From Sepiola atlantica (Eukaryota > Mollusca > Cephalopoda > Sepiida > Sepiolidae): DNA of 64,000 nt. The stretch covers positions 30,959,431-31,023,430 of the forward strand of contig OY744519.1 of NCBI GenBank assembly GCA_963556195.1, given 5' to 3'. This document shows, piece by piece, positions 12,246-23,145 of this stretch (positions are counted from its first letter, which is position 1; every line of letters begins with the position of its first letter). The position numbers and the translations under genes are program-made. The notes beneath the pieces were generated by a model. It had not been told where the DNA came from, ran no database searches, and saw only the letters and a program-made list of their open reading frames with translations.

Positions 12246-12552
12246 GTTCTTTTTTTTTCTTTTTTTTTTTTTAAGTAAGCCGGATTTTTATTTTAAACAA
12301 ACTGATTTTATTTTTAAATATGATTTTGAAAGTGAAATTTGATTATTACAACATCGCTTGGGATTAAATTATTAATTAAACAAAATAGTTAGAAAATTAG
12401 GCAAAGTTCAAGTATGAGTAACTCCAAGGAAAGTTGTTTCCAACCGGAAACGGTGTTCGTTCGAAATTGGTGTCGATAATAAAAACTTCCTGTTTTGGTT
12501 AGTCGAATAGGTGTTATGTTTTCTACGAAAATATAATGTAAGTTTTGTACTG

Positions 12553-13327
12553 AATTTTATTTTAAATAATTCATTTGACAAAAATAAATAATAACTGTTA
12601 AAATTTTATTTTAAATAATTTATTTGACAAAAATAAATAATAACTGTTAAAATTTTATTTTAAATAATTCATTTGACAAAAATAAATAATAACTGTTAAA
12701 ATTTTATTTTAAATAATTCATTTGACAAAAATAAATAATAACTGTTAAAATTTTATTTTAAATAATTTATTTGACAAAAATAAATAATAACTGTTAAAAT
12801 TTTATTTTAAATAATTCATTTGACAAAAATAAATAATAACTGTTAAAATTTTATTTTAAATAATTTATTTGACAAAAATAAATAATAACTGTTAAAATTT
12901 TATTTTAAATAATTCATTTGACAAAAATAAATAATAACTGTTAAAATTTTATTTTAAATAATTTATTTGACAAAAATAAATAATAACTGTTAAAATTTTA
13001 TTTTAAATAATTTATTTGACAAAAATAAATAATAACTGTTAAAATTTTATTTTAAATAATTCATTTGACAAAAATAAATAATAACTGTTAAAATTTTATT
13101 TTAAATAATTTATTTGACAAAAATAAATAATAACTGTTAAAATTTTATTTTAAATAATTCATTTGACAAAAATAAATAATAACTGTTAAAATTTTATTTT
13201 AAATAATTCATTTGACAAAAATAAATAATAACTGTTAAAATTTTATTTTAAATAATTCATTTGACAAAAATAAATAATAACTGTTAAAATTTTATTTTAA
13301 ATAATTTATTTGACAAAAATAAATAAT
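12553..13327 (+). repeat. 49-bp tandem satellite, about 16 units
   Basis: Unit: aattcatttgacaaaaataa, then ataataactgttaaaatttt, then attttaaat. Units are almost identical and differ mainly at one C/T site (aattcattt versus aatttattt). That site alternates irregularly along the array. The AT-rich units have no ORF. Confidence 0.97.
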
Positions 13328-14250
13328 CACAGTTATTGAAAATAAATAATCACAGATTAGTTTTTTTACACAGGTTGATTTTCTTTCGGAAAATAAAATG
13401 CAGGTAGTGCGCACCCGACATTCATCTGCGGTTAGTACGTCTTGTACGATATAATTCATTATCATATATAGAGAGTAAATACAGAAGAGTAAATAAAGAA
13501 GAAATAAAACCAGAAAACTAAACTAAAGAACACCGGAAGCTGTTACGTACAAAGTTTATTACCGGGTACGGATTGTGGCCGGACACCGTAGCAGCGCCGC
13601 AGAAACTGCTCTTAGAGTTACTCGTACTTGAACTTTGCCGAAAATTATAATCATTTTTTGTTATTGCCCCCCCCCCATCCCCCCAAAAATTGCGGATGCC
13701 TAGACCCGCAATTGAAAACGGGATTTTTAGATCTTTAGTCTGAAGCTTTTCCCCCCTGACCTATTTCGTTGGACTATACATATCTCATAATTCTAGGCAT
13801 GCTTATTTCTTTTGATAGCTGCTGCTAATGAGTCAAGTAACGGTGATTTAAACGGTTAATTGCTATTAGCATAACCACTACAGTATATTATATTTATAAA
13901 AAATAAATGATAATAAAAATGTATGAATTTTTGATTTAATACTTTTGAAGTCGATACCATTTTAAGTGGCCTGTTACCGGTGCATACAAAGTCATTCTCT
14001 TCCAAAATGAGATAGCCATTGGATTAAACATGGAAAAGTGGTAAAATTGATGGAAATTAATTTAATTTATTGTTAAGAACATAATCGAAAGAAGACCAAA
14101 GCTGTATATCCAAACATGTATGGAGCAGGTGTTACAGGCTGAGTAGCCTTTTTCCTGAAGAAAAGTATCAAAGTATCAAAAAGAACCCTAAAAAAAGAAA
14201 AAGTAAGGATTTCCATATTCACTTTTGACTTCATTGTTGCATTTAAATCT
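13328..14250. other. Interval with no gene recognised
   Basis: AT-rich, with a poly-C tract near 13670 and short stretches of moderate GC (13500-13640). No splice-bounded coding segment was recognised on either strand. Confidence 0.55.
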
Positions 14251-14274
14251 CTATATCTATTAATAATTGAGTGT

Positions 14275-14620
14275 ATGTATCTGTCTGTCTGAAGCCAAAA
14301 CTATGCTATTTCAGACTAATGTACTTATAAAATAGTATATATTATTTCAGACTAATGTACTATCTTTAAATGCTCAATTCACGGGCATAGTGTACTGTAG
14401 TATCTGCTCTGTTGTCATGATACCGTCCTCCCAGACATTATCTCCTCCCTTTTGAGAGGCGTGGAGGTAGTGTAGTATCTGTTCTGTTGTTATGATACCC
14501 TCCTCCCAGGTATTACCTCCTCCTTTTTGAGAGGTGTGGAGGTAGTGTAGTATTTGTTCTGTTGTCATGATACCATCCTCCCAGGCATTACCTCCTCCTT
14601 TTTTTGAGGGGTATGGAGGT
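14275..14620 (+). repeat. Repeat with tandem units derived from the U2 5' region
   Basis: Left part: ctgtctgtctgaagccaaaa, then actaatgtactatctttaaa. From 14374, about three units of roughly 92 bp follow. Each has gtgtagtatctgttctgttg, tcatgataccctcctcccag and tacctcctcctttttgagag. The first motif is U2 snRNA positions around GUGUAGUAUCUGUUC. An inverted relative with about four units is at 62410-62760. A 64-codon ORF on the minus strand results from the period and is not a gene. Confidence 0.8.
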
Positions 14621-14639
14621 TTTTTTTTTTCTTCTTTTT

Positions 14640-14866
14640 AACTAAAAATATTTCTTTGGATGGGGGAGAGTAAAAAAAAATGGGGGGGGGGGGTTGAAAG
14701 AATTAAAAAAAAAATTTTGAACTAAAAATATATTTGGTCTGAAACAAAGAAAACTAACAACCCAAGAAATATGACTGGGGCGCAATCGGTTTACGGGTGA
14801 GCATTCATTTCTGACGCGGCAGCCTAGCAAAAATAGACGACCGTAGGGAAGCTATTTTGGCTAGTT
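14640..14866 (-). repeat. Inverted relative of the 7802 repeat
   Basis: Minus strand reads ctagccaaaatagcttccct, then gctaggctgccgcgtcagaa, then the poly-C/poly-A body, matching 7802-8000. It directly adjoins the U2-motif tandem units, as a similar end does at 62325, suggesting that the two parts form one composite element. Confidence 0.7.
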
Positions 14867-15103
14867 AATACAATCATGAGACAACTTCACGTGTGTGTGT
14901 TTTTCGTGTTAACGTAACTTCAATAATTACATATTGAATTATTCCGTTTTTATCTAGTAATCGATTGTCTACTGAACATAAAAATGTAATAACATAAAAT
15001 AAAATGACATTTTAAAAATCCCTAAAAGAAACACAACGTAATTAGAAAATTAAAACCTTCAGAATGCATTTCAGTTTATACGTAAACAACTCAGTAGACT
15101 ACT

Positions 15104-15412
15104 ACTATTTATCTACCTCCCACAAGGTAAAATGTGACACAAGGTCGGGAAAGTGGGATTAGATAAGCCAGAGCTCGAGGTGAGTATTCTGACCATTAAA
15201 AAATTGCCTGGGCAGCCCCGTCGGCATTCCCGGTAGGGCGCCTCAGGCAGAAAGCAATAAACTTACTCCTCTCCAAAGAGGGGAGGCAAAGCCTGGGAGG
15301 GTGCACCTCCTAGAACTGCACAGGACCAGACAACCCCCAATAGACCGGCGTAAATCCAGACCCAAAGGCCAGGACAATACCAGTTCATTAGGTGGGTTTA
15401 AAAACCCGGTTG
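15104..15412 (-). mobile_element. SINE of the 17.4 kb family, lacking the U2 head, with 16-bp TSD
   Basis: Shares gcccgtcggcattccc, gcgcctcaggcag and acctcctagaactgcacagg with the copies at 17373 and 56889, in the minus orientation. Identical 16-base direct repeats aactcagtagactact lie at 15088-15103 and 15413-15428, a clear target-site duplication. The 5' end is truncated or altered before the U2-like head. Confidence 0.85.
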
Positions 15413-15429
15413 AACTCAGTAGACTACTA

Positions 15430-16160
15430 AAACTCTGTGGATCTCGTTTCTTATTTTATTTGTTTGTTCCTGTGCAGACTGGATGACCTCATTGTTTTGT
15501 GGATGACGTCACCAATTGAAGCAGAAAAATGGAGGATGACATCATTCATCTTTTGTGACGTCATCTGAGAGAGAGCGAGGTGGGAGATCTAGACCTCTAG
15601 AGATCTAGTATAAAACTCTGCCGATCTATTTTTCTTGTTTTTATCTGTGCACACTGGATAACATTACCAAAAAGGCAAATACGATTGATAGTAGTAGTGG
15701 GAGGAGGTGTACGACGCAAATAATTAAAGGAGTAGAGAAAGGAATGAGAAATACTGATCCAACAGGTCACGGGTCGCCTAGGATATACTTGTAAAACTGT
15801 GGGTATTACTTGTCACCGTGCACACTTCAAGATTATTATCAAGAAAGAAATATATATATATTTAGTTGAAAATGGATAATGTCATAAAAGATGAATGCTA
15901 TTGGGCAAAGCAGTGTGACGTCATAAAGGAGTAATGGCATTTGCCAAAAGCAAGCAGAAGTCGTAACTGCTGGTTTTTTTCTTTCTTTTTTTTTCTCTAT
16001 AATAAAAATACCAATGTGTATTTATTTGTATTTTCATAATGCGACTTTCTTTTTTCTTTTCTTCTTTTTATAGCCATTGATACGTTTTTTTCTTTAAACT
16101 TTCCAATTTAAGACGTTTTTCTTTCGTTCTTATTTTTTTAACTTCCCCAATTGAGACGTT
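15430..16160. other. Interval with no gene, three TGACGTCA sites
   Basis: Moderately repetitive sequence with paired gatctagacctctagagatc and ggatgac...gtcacc motifs; TGACGTCA occurs at 15504, 15556 and 15916. No coding segment was recognised. Confidence 0.5.
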
Positions 16161-16167
16161 ATTTCAT

Positions 16168-16705
16168 ATAAATACTAGAAGAATACCTGTCCCAGGACGG
16201 GTAAAATGAATTCCCATGAACAGAAAATGTTTGCACCACTTTTATGTCCCCTTATCAAGATTAAAATCAAGATATAATGATACTAAACCTTATGTTTAAA
16301 ATTCTAATTATGATATTAGAAAATGTTTAAATTTATTGTTTAAGCTTAAGGGGTGTTAAGAAGACATTGAAATTCATGGAATATTGCTAAATTGGTGTCT
16401 AACGACTATGGATCAAGTTCAATGCAAATCTGAAATATTTGAATTTTAAAATGGGAAGTTGTGTCCATATTATGACCCTTAAACCCCTTTAAAATACCCA
16501 AAGAAACTTAAATTTGGGGAATATTTATTAATTGATACATAAAACCTATTATTAAAATTTCACAAAAATGGGAGGTATCTGAATTTTCATGAACGGTCTC
16601 CACTTCCTTTTTTTGCTCCCTTTGCATAAAACTAAATATATCCTACATTCCGACCCCTTATGCCTAGCAACTGTGTTCCAAAATTCATAATGATGGGTTA
16701 ATCAG

Positions 16706-16710
<5 letters not shown>
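16168..16710 (+). repeat. Dispersed repeat ('GACGGGT' family), copy 1
   Basis: Starts tactagaagaatacctgtcc and includes gcaccacttttatgtcccc, aaacatttctaat-like and ggggtgttaagaag segments. Runs into a (TA)n(GA)n microsatellite at 16709-16775. The same family, inverted, is at 20220-21250, 53275-53590 and 60345-60775. No ORF. Confidence 0.8.
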
Positions 16711-16774
<64 letters not shown>

Positions 16775-17149
16775 TAGATTAGTGGGAACAATGGTGAAGC
16801 ATAATTTTTTCTCTATCATTTTTGATGGATGGTATGCATTCGTATTTAATAATATATACAACAAATACTAACCAATGAGAACAGGTAGTCTAGTCATGAA
16901 TTAAAAATCGTTTCAACAGTTATTTGTATATTTTATCATGTCTAAAATTGTTAAAATTAACAAATGCCGTTTTTTTATCTTCTTCATCATTGTTTCCCTT
17001 CGCAGGAGTTTGTGGTTAGGCTTCCCCATTTATTTTCCTTCATAATCACCTCTCATATTATTAACTTATGCCTATTGTGGGTCCACAAAAGTGTAGTGAT
17101 TTGAAGTAAAGGTAAGTTAGCTCCGAACCCCAACTTCAAGTGTAAGAAA

Positions 17150-17372
17150 TGCCTGGAACAGGCACATCCTATTGACGCTCGTCCCCACAAAGAGATGGTA
17201 CGAGACGACGCCATCCTGGAAGTAGTAGACTCTTTTTGCTTCCAAGGAAATATATTGAGTGGTGGTGGTGGATGTCAACTCAGTACTGCCACAAGAGTGA
17301 AAACAGCACGGACGACATTTTGTAAGTTGTTGCCTCTGATAGCATCACAACTATCCTCATCTACTACCTGAG
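17150..17372 (+). pseudogene. LINE reverse transcriptase fragment, left of SINE insertion
   Basis: Plus strand reads DDAILEVVDSFCFQGNILS, then CQLSTATRVKTARTTFCKLL, typical of the C-terminal RT region of non-LTR retrotransposons (VVDSF.YLG...L). It is interrupted at 17372 by a U2-headed SINE and resumes at 17764. Not functional. Confidence 0.75.
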
Positions 17373-17752
17373 TTCTTGGCCTTTTGGCTAAGATCAAAGT
17401 GTAGTATCTGTTCCGATGGATACTGCACCCCATAGACTGGTATTCTCTTGGCCTTCGGGGCTTGATTTACGCCGGTCTATGGGTCTGTCCTGTGCAGTTC
17501 TAGGAGGTCCACCCTCCCAGGCTTCGTCTCCCCTCTTTGGGGAGGATTAAGTTTTTTGCTTACTGCCTGAGGCGCCTCTACCGGGGAATGCCGACGGGGC
17601 TGCCCAGGCAATTTTTAATGGTCAGAGTGCTCACCTCTCGGGCGCTGGCTTTTCAAACCCCACTTTCCCGACCCGACCTTGGGTCACATCTTACTAGTGG
17701 GAGTAAGATAAAAACTGGCCTTGTGCCTAACTCCTGGAGAGGAGTAAATCAA
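17373..17752 (+). mobile_element. Full-length U2 snRNA-headed SINE with 11-bp TSD
   Basis: The head starts ttcttggccttttggctaag, then atcaaagtgtagtatctg, i.e. U2 snRNA from about its sixth base with one change in the first twenty. Body: gatttacgccggtctatggg, gcagttctaggaggtccacc, aggcgcctctaccggg, gggctgcccaggcaattttt. The tail is agtaaatcaa. Flanking 11-base repeats (tactacctgag at 17362 and tactaccggag at 17753) differ at one base. It is inserted inside a LINE RT fragment. A 92-codon ORF here is incidental. Confidence 0.88.
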
Positions 17753-17763
17753 TACTACCGGAG

Positions 17764-18160
17764 TAAGTTGTATAGCAGATGTGTCAGGAGCGTCATGATA
17801 TATTGCAGCGAATGATGGGTCCTCACCTAGACCTCTCTCGTCCAATTGCAATGCAATGACAGATCCATGATCATATGGATCTGCAATGTGAAATCTGATC
17901 ATACCAAACCCAACATGTATGAGGATTTGCTGAAAACACTATAGTACATTTGCCCAGCATAGTTAGACAAATCGGTTATGCTGGTACAGTCATGTGGAGC
18001 GGATAAACTCCTGGATAAACCATTGCAGAAGCAAGTGATTAGACAAGATCGTACAGAGTGCAATTTGGAAACAGTTGACTTGCTAATCGCTGAGGACGGG
18101 AGAGTGAGCTTGCGAAATATCAAAAAACGTTTGGAAAAGGAAAAACGTTAAATAAAATCA
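17764..18160 (+). pseudogene. LINE reverse transcriptase fragment, right of SINE insertion
   Basis: Continues the RT C-terminus: SKLYSRCVRSVMIYCSE, then a degraded QSNCNAMTD-like and LCWYSHVERINSWINHCRSK-like segment. Corresponds to the GHV.R motif of non-LTR RTs. Frames shift and stops occur. The shadow ORFs on the minus strand are not genes. Confidence 0.7.
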
Positions 18161-18611
18161 ATAGAAGTGAGATTTGATGGTTGGATGCCCTTCCCAACAG
18201 CAACGCATTGCATCAAGAAACGACACAAAAACTTACTTTAGGCAGTTTCTAATAATGAATAACTTTAACCCGTTGGATACCCTACAAACAGTTGGGTTTC
18301 CACCTATCAAAATCCTTTGATGTTAGTATCTCACAGAGACACCGAGCCAAATTTATTGTGAAGATATTACCACAGGAGGTGATTGCACACAGATGACCCA
18401 CAATCCATTCATTCGAGTGTAGCTGAGAGATGGCCGAAAGATACTACATTTGACATGCAAACCAGTCTAGATAATAATACGTTGAGGCATTTCATGCTCA
18501 TACGTACGTTATCACCTTTCACACACATTTGAAAAAAAATGAAATCAACTGATCAGCAAATGTGTTCATTGGTGATTAATCTGACATCACTAAGGTAAGA
18601 AGAAAATACGG

Positions 18612-19313
18612 TACTTGTTCATCTTTTTCCATAGTCCGTTTTTCACAACTTTTTACTGACCATTTTTTTTCTTTTTTTGGTGTACATTTACCTATCAGGC
18701 TGCTAGAGAATTCCGGGGTTTTTGGAAATCTTTTTCAAATATTTTACATTTTAGGAGGGGGGATCAGTTTCCAATGTAAATTCAACGTAGACTGATCCCC
18801 CTCTTTTAATTGTTCCGTAAGAACAAACAACACATGCAACATGGTCAAAACTGATCCCCCTCAAATATTTGAAAAATATTCCCCAAACCCCAGAATTCTC
18901 TCGCGACATGATAGGTAATTGTAAACAGAAGAAGAATTTTAAAAATTTGAGATGGTCAAAAAGAGGGGGATCAGTCTACGTTGAATTTACATTGAAAACT
19001 GATCCCGTCTTAAAATCTAAAATATTTGAATTTTTTTTACAAAAACCCCGGAATTCTCTATCGACATGATAGGTCATTGTACACTGAAAAAGATTTTTTT
19101 AAAAATTGAGATGGTCAAAAAGAGGGGGATCAGTCTAGGTTGAATTTACATTGGAAACTGATCCCCCTCCTAAAATGTAAAATATTTGAAAAAAAATACC
19201 AAAAACCTGGAATTCTCTAGCAGCTTGATAGGTAAGTGTACACCGAAAAAAGAAAAAAAATGGTCAGTAAAAAGTTGTGAAAAACGGACTATGGTAAAAG
19301 ACGAACGAACCAG
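18612..19313. mobile_element. Foldback-type element, about 0.7 kb
   Basis: Left end: ggtacttgttcatctttttc, then catagtccgtttttcacaac. The right end at 19250-19313 is its reverse complement (gttgtgaaaaacggactatg). The inverted ends are over 100 bp long, reaching the ggtgtaca segment. The interior has alternating-orientation copies of gatcagtctacgttgaattt (18760-18800 inverted, 18975 and 19128 direct), each with a ggaattctct segment. Small ORFs here have no recognisable motifs. Confidence 0.8.
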
Positions 19314-19319
19314 TATCGA

Positions 19320-19650
19320 AAATACAGCACAATTTGAAAGAAATACATTTCAAAAAGTGGCATTCGTTTTATTGATTTGAAGATTAGTTAGCTAATAATG
19401 ATTTTTACGGTCAGAAGGAAAAATATTTATTCTTTTAAAATCGAATCAAATTGCTACAATTTTAAATAATAAAAACATCCGTTTTATTTATTTAAAGAAT
19501 ATTTAGCTGACAGTGACAATTATTTTTACAGAAGAAAGAGTAATTTAAAAAAAAATAGTATTGATTGACAGAGATTTATTATTTCAAAGGTAAATTATAC
19601 AGATTGATGTAGAAAGCACTGTGGAATTTCCACGGGGTCCGGCTAGTAAA
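19320..19650 (+). repeat. Dispersed repeat ending in ggaatttccacggggt
   Basis: Same order of motifs as 10375-10625 (tttatttatttaaagaatat, then gtggaatttccacggggtc), ending with ccggctagtaaat. Confidence 0.6.
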
Positions 19651-19659
19651 TAATATTAT

Positions 19660-20215
19660 ATCAAACTATGCGTTTATTTGAAGCTAAAAGAAATTTTATT
19701 ATTACTGTCAGGTTATAAACCAATCCCCAAATCATGCACTGTAAATTCTAAGAATCTGGACAATCCGCTGCTTTCGTATGAGAAACCCGCAGCGATATCG
19801 GACAATTCCTTATCGGTTAACGAGAATGATTACAGATAACAATGGAACCATTTTTGTGTCAGGGTAAAGAGATTTAAAACAAATCAATAACAAAAAGATG
19901 CAGAAGAACATTAATACAGATGAGAAATACATTCATTACGAAAAGCTAATCAAAACTGAATAATAATAAAAAGGAAAACGAAAAGACTAGGCAGATAATC
20001 AATTTACAAATCAAAGTGAAAAACAATAAAATAAATGTTATCTTTAGGCCAGAAACGAATCATTACTCCATTTTGAGATGATCATTTAATAAATTATTCA
20101 GTTATCAGTAATTCTAAAGGATGCCCCACCCTCCCAATATCACTCATCGAATCATTAATAATATATATCTATTTATATCAAGTTAACTATGTGTACATGT
20201 TTATATATTTGTAGG
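19660..20215. other. Interval with no gene recognised
   Basis: AT-rich, single-copy-looking within the window. No coding or structural signal found. Confidence 0.5.
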
Positions 20216-20219
20216 TACA

Positions 20220-21250
20220 GGATTCACTCCTACACTAATAGATCATTGTGAATTTTGAAATACAGCTGCTGAGCGTAAGGGATCAAAATGTGGGCTATAT
20301 TTAGTTGAACTTAAATTTCAAAGAGGGGGAAGCCCCTTTGTGAAAATTCAGATACCTGCGATTTTTATGAAATTTTACCAATAGGTACTAGACATCAATA
20401 GATATTCCCTAAATTTCAGTTTATTTTAAGTATTTTAAAGTGTTTTTAGGGAGCATAATATGGGCACAACCTTCCATTTGAAAATTCAAATATTTCAGAT
20501 TTGCATTGAATTTGATTCATAGTCATTAGAAACAAATAAAGCAAGATTCCATGAACTTCAATTTCTGGTACTTGTCCAGATTAGGACCTAAGCTAAAATC
20601 GACTTGACGTTGATAGTTTCCGGATGTTTACATAAATGGCTGGAAAAAAACAAATACAAAGTCGGTTGCCTGCATTCAAAAAATCCAAAACGAGGCTGGA
20701 TGTACAACTGAACAAGTGTTAACACAGTGTTTGGGTTAGGGTTATAAAACTTTTTTTTCTGCATTAAAAAGTTTGTTCTTACAACTGAACAAGTCTTAAA
20801 ACAGTGTTAGGGTTCATTAAAATTCATTATCACTTGGATCAATTTTTATTTCCAATTAGTGAATTTTGCAATTCAATCAATTAAAATGTTAACTTGTAGT
20901 CTACTCATTTTCTTGCATTCTGATTGGATAAGCGCTTCGGCATGTTTCGCTCGTCTACATAAACATCTGGAAACTACCGACGCCAAGTCGATTTCAGTTT
21001 GGATCCTAATCTGGAGAAGTACCCAATTTCTTAATAAGACCCCTTAAACTTAAGCCATAAATTTGAGATATTTTATAGAATCAAAATCATGTAATGGATT
21101 TTGATGAAAATTGGAAAAAGGATTCTAAACTTAAGATATAGAAGCATTATATCTTGATTTTAATCTTTGTAAGGGGATAGAAAAGTGGTGCAAAACAGTT
21201 CTGTTTGGAATATTAATTTTATCTCTCATGGGACGGGTATTCTTCTAGTA
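20220..21250 (-). repeat. Dispersed repeat ('GACGGGT' family), copy 2, split by a MITE
   Basis: Motifs in order: aggattcactcctacactaa, ggcaagcccctttgtgaaaa-like, taccaataggta, then (after a 457-bp insertion) cttaataagacccctt, gtggtgcaaaacagttctg and gacgggtattcttctagta. These follow the order at 53275 and 60345 and are inverted relative to 16168. Confidence 0.85.
20567..21023. mobile_element. MITE, 457 bp, long terminal inverted repeats, 8-bp TSD
   Basis: Left end: ggtacttgtccagattagga. The right end is its inverted copy (tcctaatctggagaagtacc). Similarity extends about 65 bp to gtttccggatgttta / taaacatctggaaac. Flanking direct repeats caatttct lie at 20559-20566 and 21024-21031. The interior holds a duplicated aactgaacaagtgttaacac-type segment. 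An 8-bp duplication fits hAT-like or P-like transposases. No transposase ORF. Confidence 0.88.
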
Positions 21251-21284
21251 TATATATAAATAGTATTAATCTCTTGCTGATTTA

Positions 21285-21490
21285 CCGGGTTGTTGACAAT
21301 GGCCGTGTAAGCTAAGACATTGGAATTTGAGTTTAAAATATAACTTGTGTTCCAGGGTTCGAGTCCGGCGACCAGTGTGAATAATTCTTCTCTCCACTGA
21401 CGATTCCCGCAAGGATGAAACGTATACGTATGTAGATAAAAACAAATATTTATAATTTATATATATATATATATATATATATAAGTAATC
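21285..21490 (+). mobile_element. tRNA-derived SINE with (TA)n tail
   Basis: A perfect B-box-like ggttcgagtcc lies at about 21355-21365, preceded by aatggccgtgtaagctaaga as a weak A box. Then gacgattcccgcaaggatga, aacgtatacgtatgtagata and a (TA)n tail at 21459-21483. An inverted relative is at 57842-58045. Confidence 0.6.
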
Positions 21491-21499
21491 CAACAAAAG

Positions 21500-22037
21500 A
21501 TATAAACATCAACTAATATCTTATAATTAGTGAAAACATCCGGATTTTGAGTTAGTTTATGAACTTTTTATTTGATTTGATTTATTTATCGGACTAACAT
21601 AAACATTGGATACTCTTCACTTCATCGATTGTTGACGCATCTCACGGTTGGACTATTTTTTCAATTCACTCAATTTCTAGTTTTTGGACTTTCACTCATT
21701 ACCTGCATTAATTTTTTTTCAGTCTTCTGGACTTCTGGATATATTTCCTAATTATGTCTTTTAAACTCTATGACTTGGATGGATTGTATAGATTCAACAA
21801 AAAGTATGTTTTGGGTTGATATATTTGATGTTATATATTTTTATGTATTGTTGTATATATTTTTATATATTTTCAAAATGTAATTTTATTGCCTGTAGTG
21901 ATGTCACTATGGTAATGGTCCTCTGAGGAGAAGATTTATCTTTGAAAACTCATGAGCTAAGGACACTAAGATACTTTGCTTGAACTTTGAATTTTAATAA
22001 AATTTGATTGACACCTTATTTTATTATTTCATTTTAT

Positions 22038-22040
<3 letters not shown>
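21500..22040. other. Interval with no gene recognised
   Basis: AT-rich with several tatatattttta stretches. It includes a weak ctgaggagaagatttatctt segment but no coding signal. Confidence 0.5.

Positions 22041-22042
<2 letters not shown>

Positions 22043-22091
<49 letters not shown>
22043..22091. repeat. (TA)n microsatellite
   Basis: About 24 uninterrupted TA units. Tyr-Ile ORFs across it are artefacts. Confidence 0.97.
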
Positions 22092-22093
<2 letters not shown>

Positions 22094-22480
22094 ACTTCCC
22101 AAAATTGGAAGAGCCGAATCAAAATAGCAGACCTTGCACACAGAAAGGGCTTGATATCCTTTCCAATAAATAGAGCCTTACAACAATAATAAATGCGGCT
22201 GAACTTAACACTTAACTGCAGTTTCACAGAGTTTCCGATCGACAAAAGTGTCTTAGTGAATCCTTAAAGTGTATTTTTATACAAAAGTTTGATTTAGTTT
22301 ACAGTTTGCATTTGTATTCAAATAAAAAAAAAACCTATTAGTATTACAGACTGTTATGATTGGAAACCCCATGCATTTTTAGCAAGGGGGGGGGCTTTAG
22401 ATTGAAAGGAAATAGCAATCATATGCAATCTTAGGAAAGAGTGAGGGGGCTTGAAATAAAGTAGAACAGAAGACACTTAC

Positions 22481-22584
22481 ATTTTCCAGGACCCGGAGAC
22501 ATCTGTCCACTTTCTCTAGATTCCTTCTGTGGTGGTGGGACATGGACAGTTCATATTTTTCTAAGGACTTCACACAAGAACACA
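22481..22584 (-). CDS. WAPL: WAPL exon (downstream-most of three)
   Basis: Seen: 104 nt on the minus strand, entering in phase 1 (two bases complete the split codon to Val) and leaving in phase 0. The acceptor is ttttctccttttcag and the donor is aaat/gtaagt. The peptide reads V-CSCVKSLEKYELSM and ends VDRCLRVLEN. Known: in other animals the HIVD block is followed by VKECVDHL and, some 20 residues later, ERCLRVLES, so this exon continues the middle exon without a gap. The segment between these motifs (roughly SMSHHHRRNLEKV) differs from vertebrates. The next expected block (NPENQ...LIAYK) was not found in the remaining 22 kb, so the following intron probably extends beyond the left edge. Confidence 0.88.
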
Positions 22585-22669
22585 CTGAAAAGGAGAAAAC
22601 AAACAAAAAAAACATGAATTAAAAGAAATTACATTCATTAGACTTGAAATTACCAAAGTTTAATATCAC

Positions 22670-22995
22670 GTTTCATCATCAGATTCGTTTTAATGTCTTA
22701 CATGTTGGCATGTGTTGGACAGCTTTTAGAAACTGGCTTCCAAACTAACCTATACCTGCTACATTAAATGTTCTACATCTATGAATCCAAGAACTCTCGT
22801 CCATTCTTTGAATGTGGCCATACAACCAAAGTCTATTGTTCTGCACACATCTCCCTATACTGTACAGATTTAATCTTCTTCTGAGGTCATCAGATCTAAG
22901 CCTGTCTTTAAGACTTGCATTACACATCCATCACATCATTCTAATATCATGCAACGCATGTCCTCAACCCTCCCTGACCAGATTTCATTTCACTA
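22670..22995 (-). pseudogene. LINE RT C-terminal fragment (family L1a here), minus copy
   Basis: Minus strand reads MCNASLKDRLRSDDLRRRLN, then LWLYGHIQRMDESSWIHRCR, the GHI.RM..SSW motif of the end of a non-LTR RT. The plus-strand copy at 25640-25940 and another at 46560-47110 have the same sequence, e.g. SLKDRFRSDNLRERLNL. A 60-codon remnant, not a gene. Confidence 0.75.
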
Positions 22996-23145
22996 ATAAG
23001 TAAATGTAATACTAGGGAACTGAAAACAAAATCTGAACGATATTTTGAGAGACATTGGAAGTACATTATCCGATCTTCATGACATCAAAAAAACATTATG
23101 AATGCTTAAAAGCCGCCACTTCGAGTGCAATGGGGACATATTCCT

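Noticed and set aside
20730..20745. Telomere-like ggttagggtt
   Set aside because: Fewer than two full units, inside the MITE, and part of its internal duplicated segment.
22397..22615. Independent 72-codon minus-strand gene
   Set aside because: The central part is the WAPL exon; the ends are intron sequence read through the splice sites.
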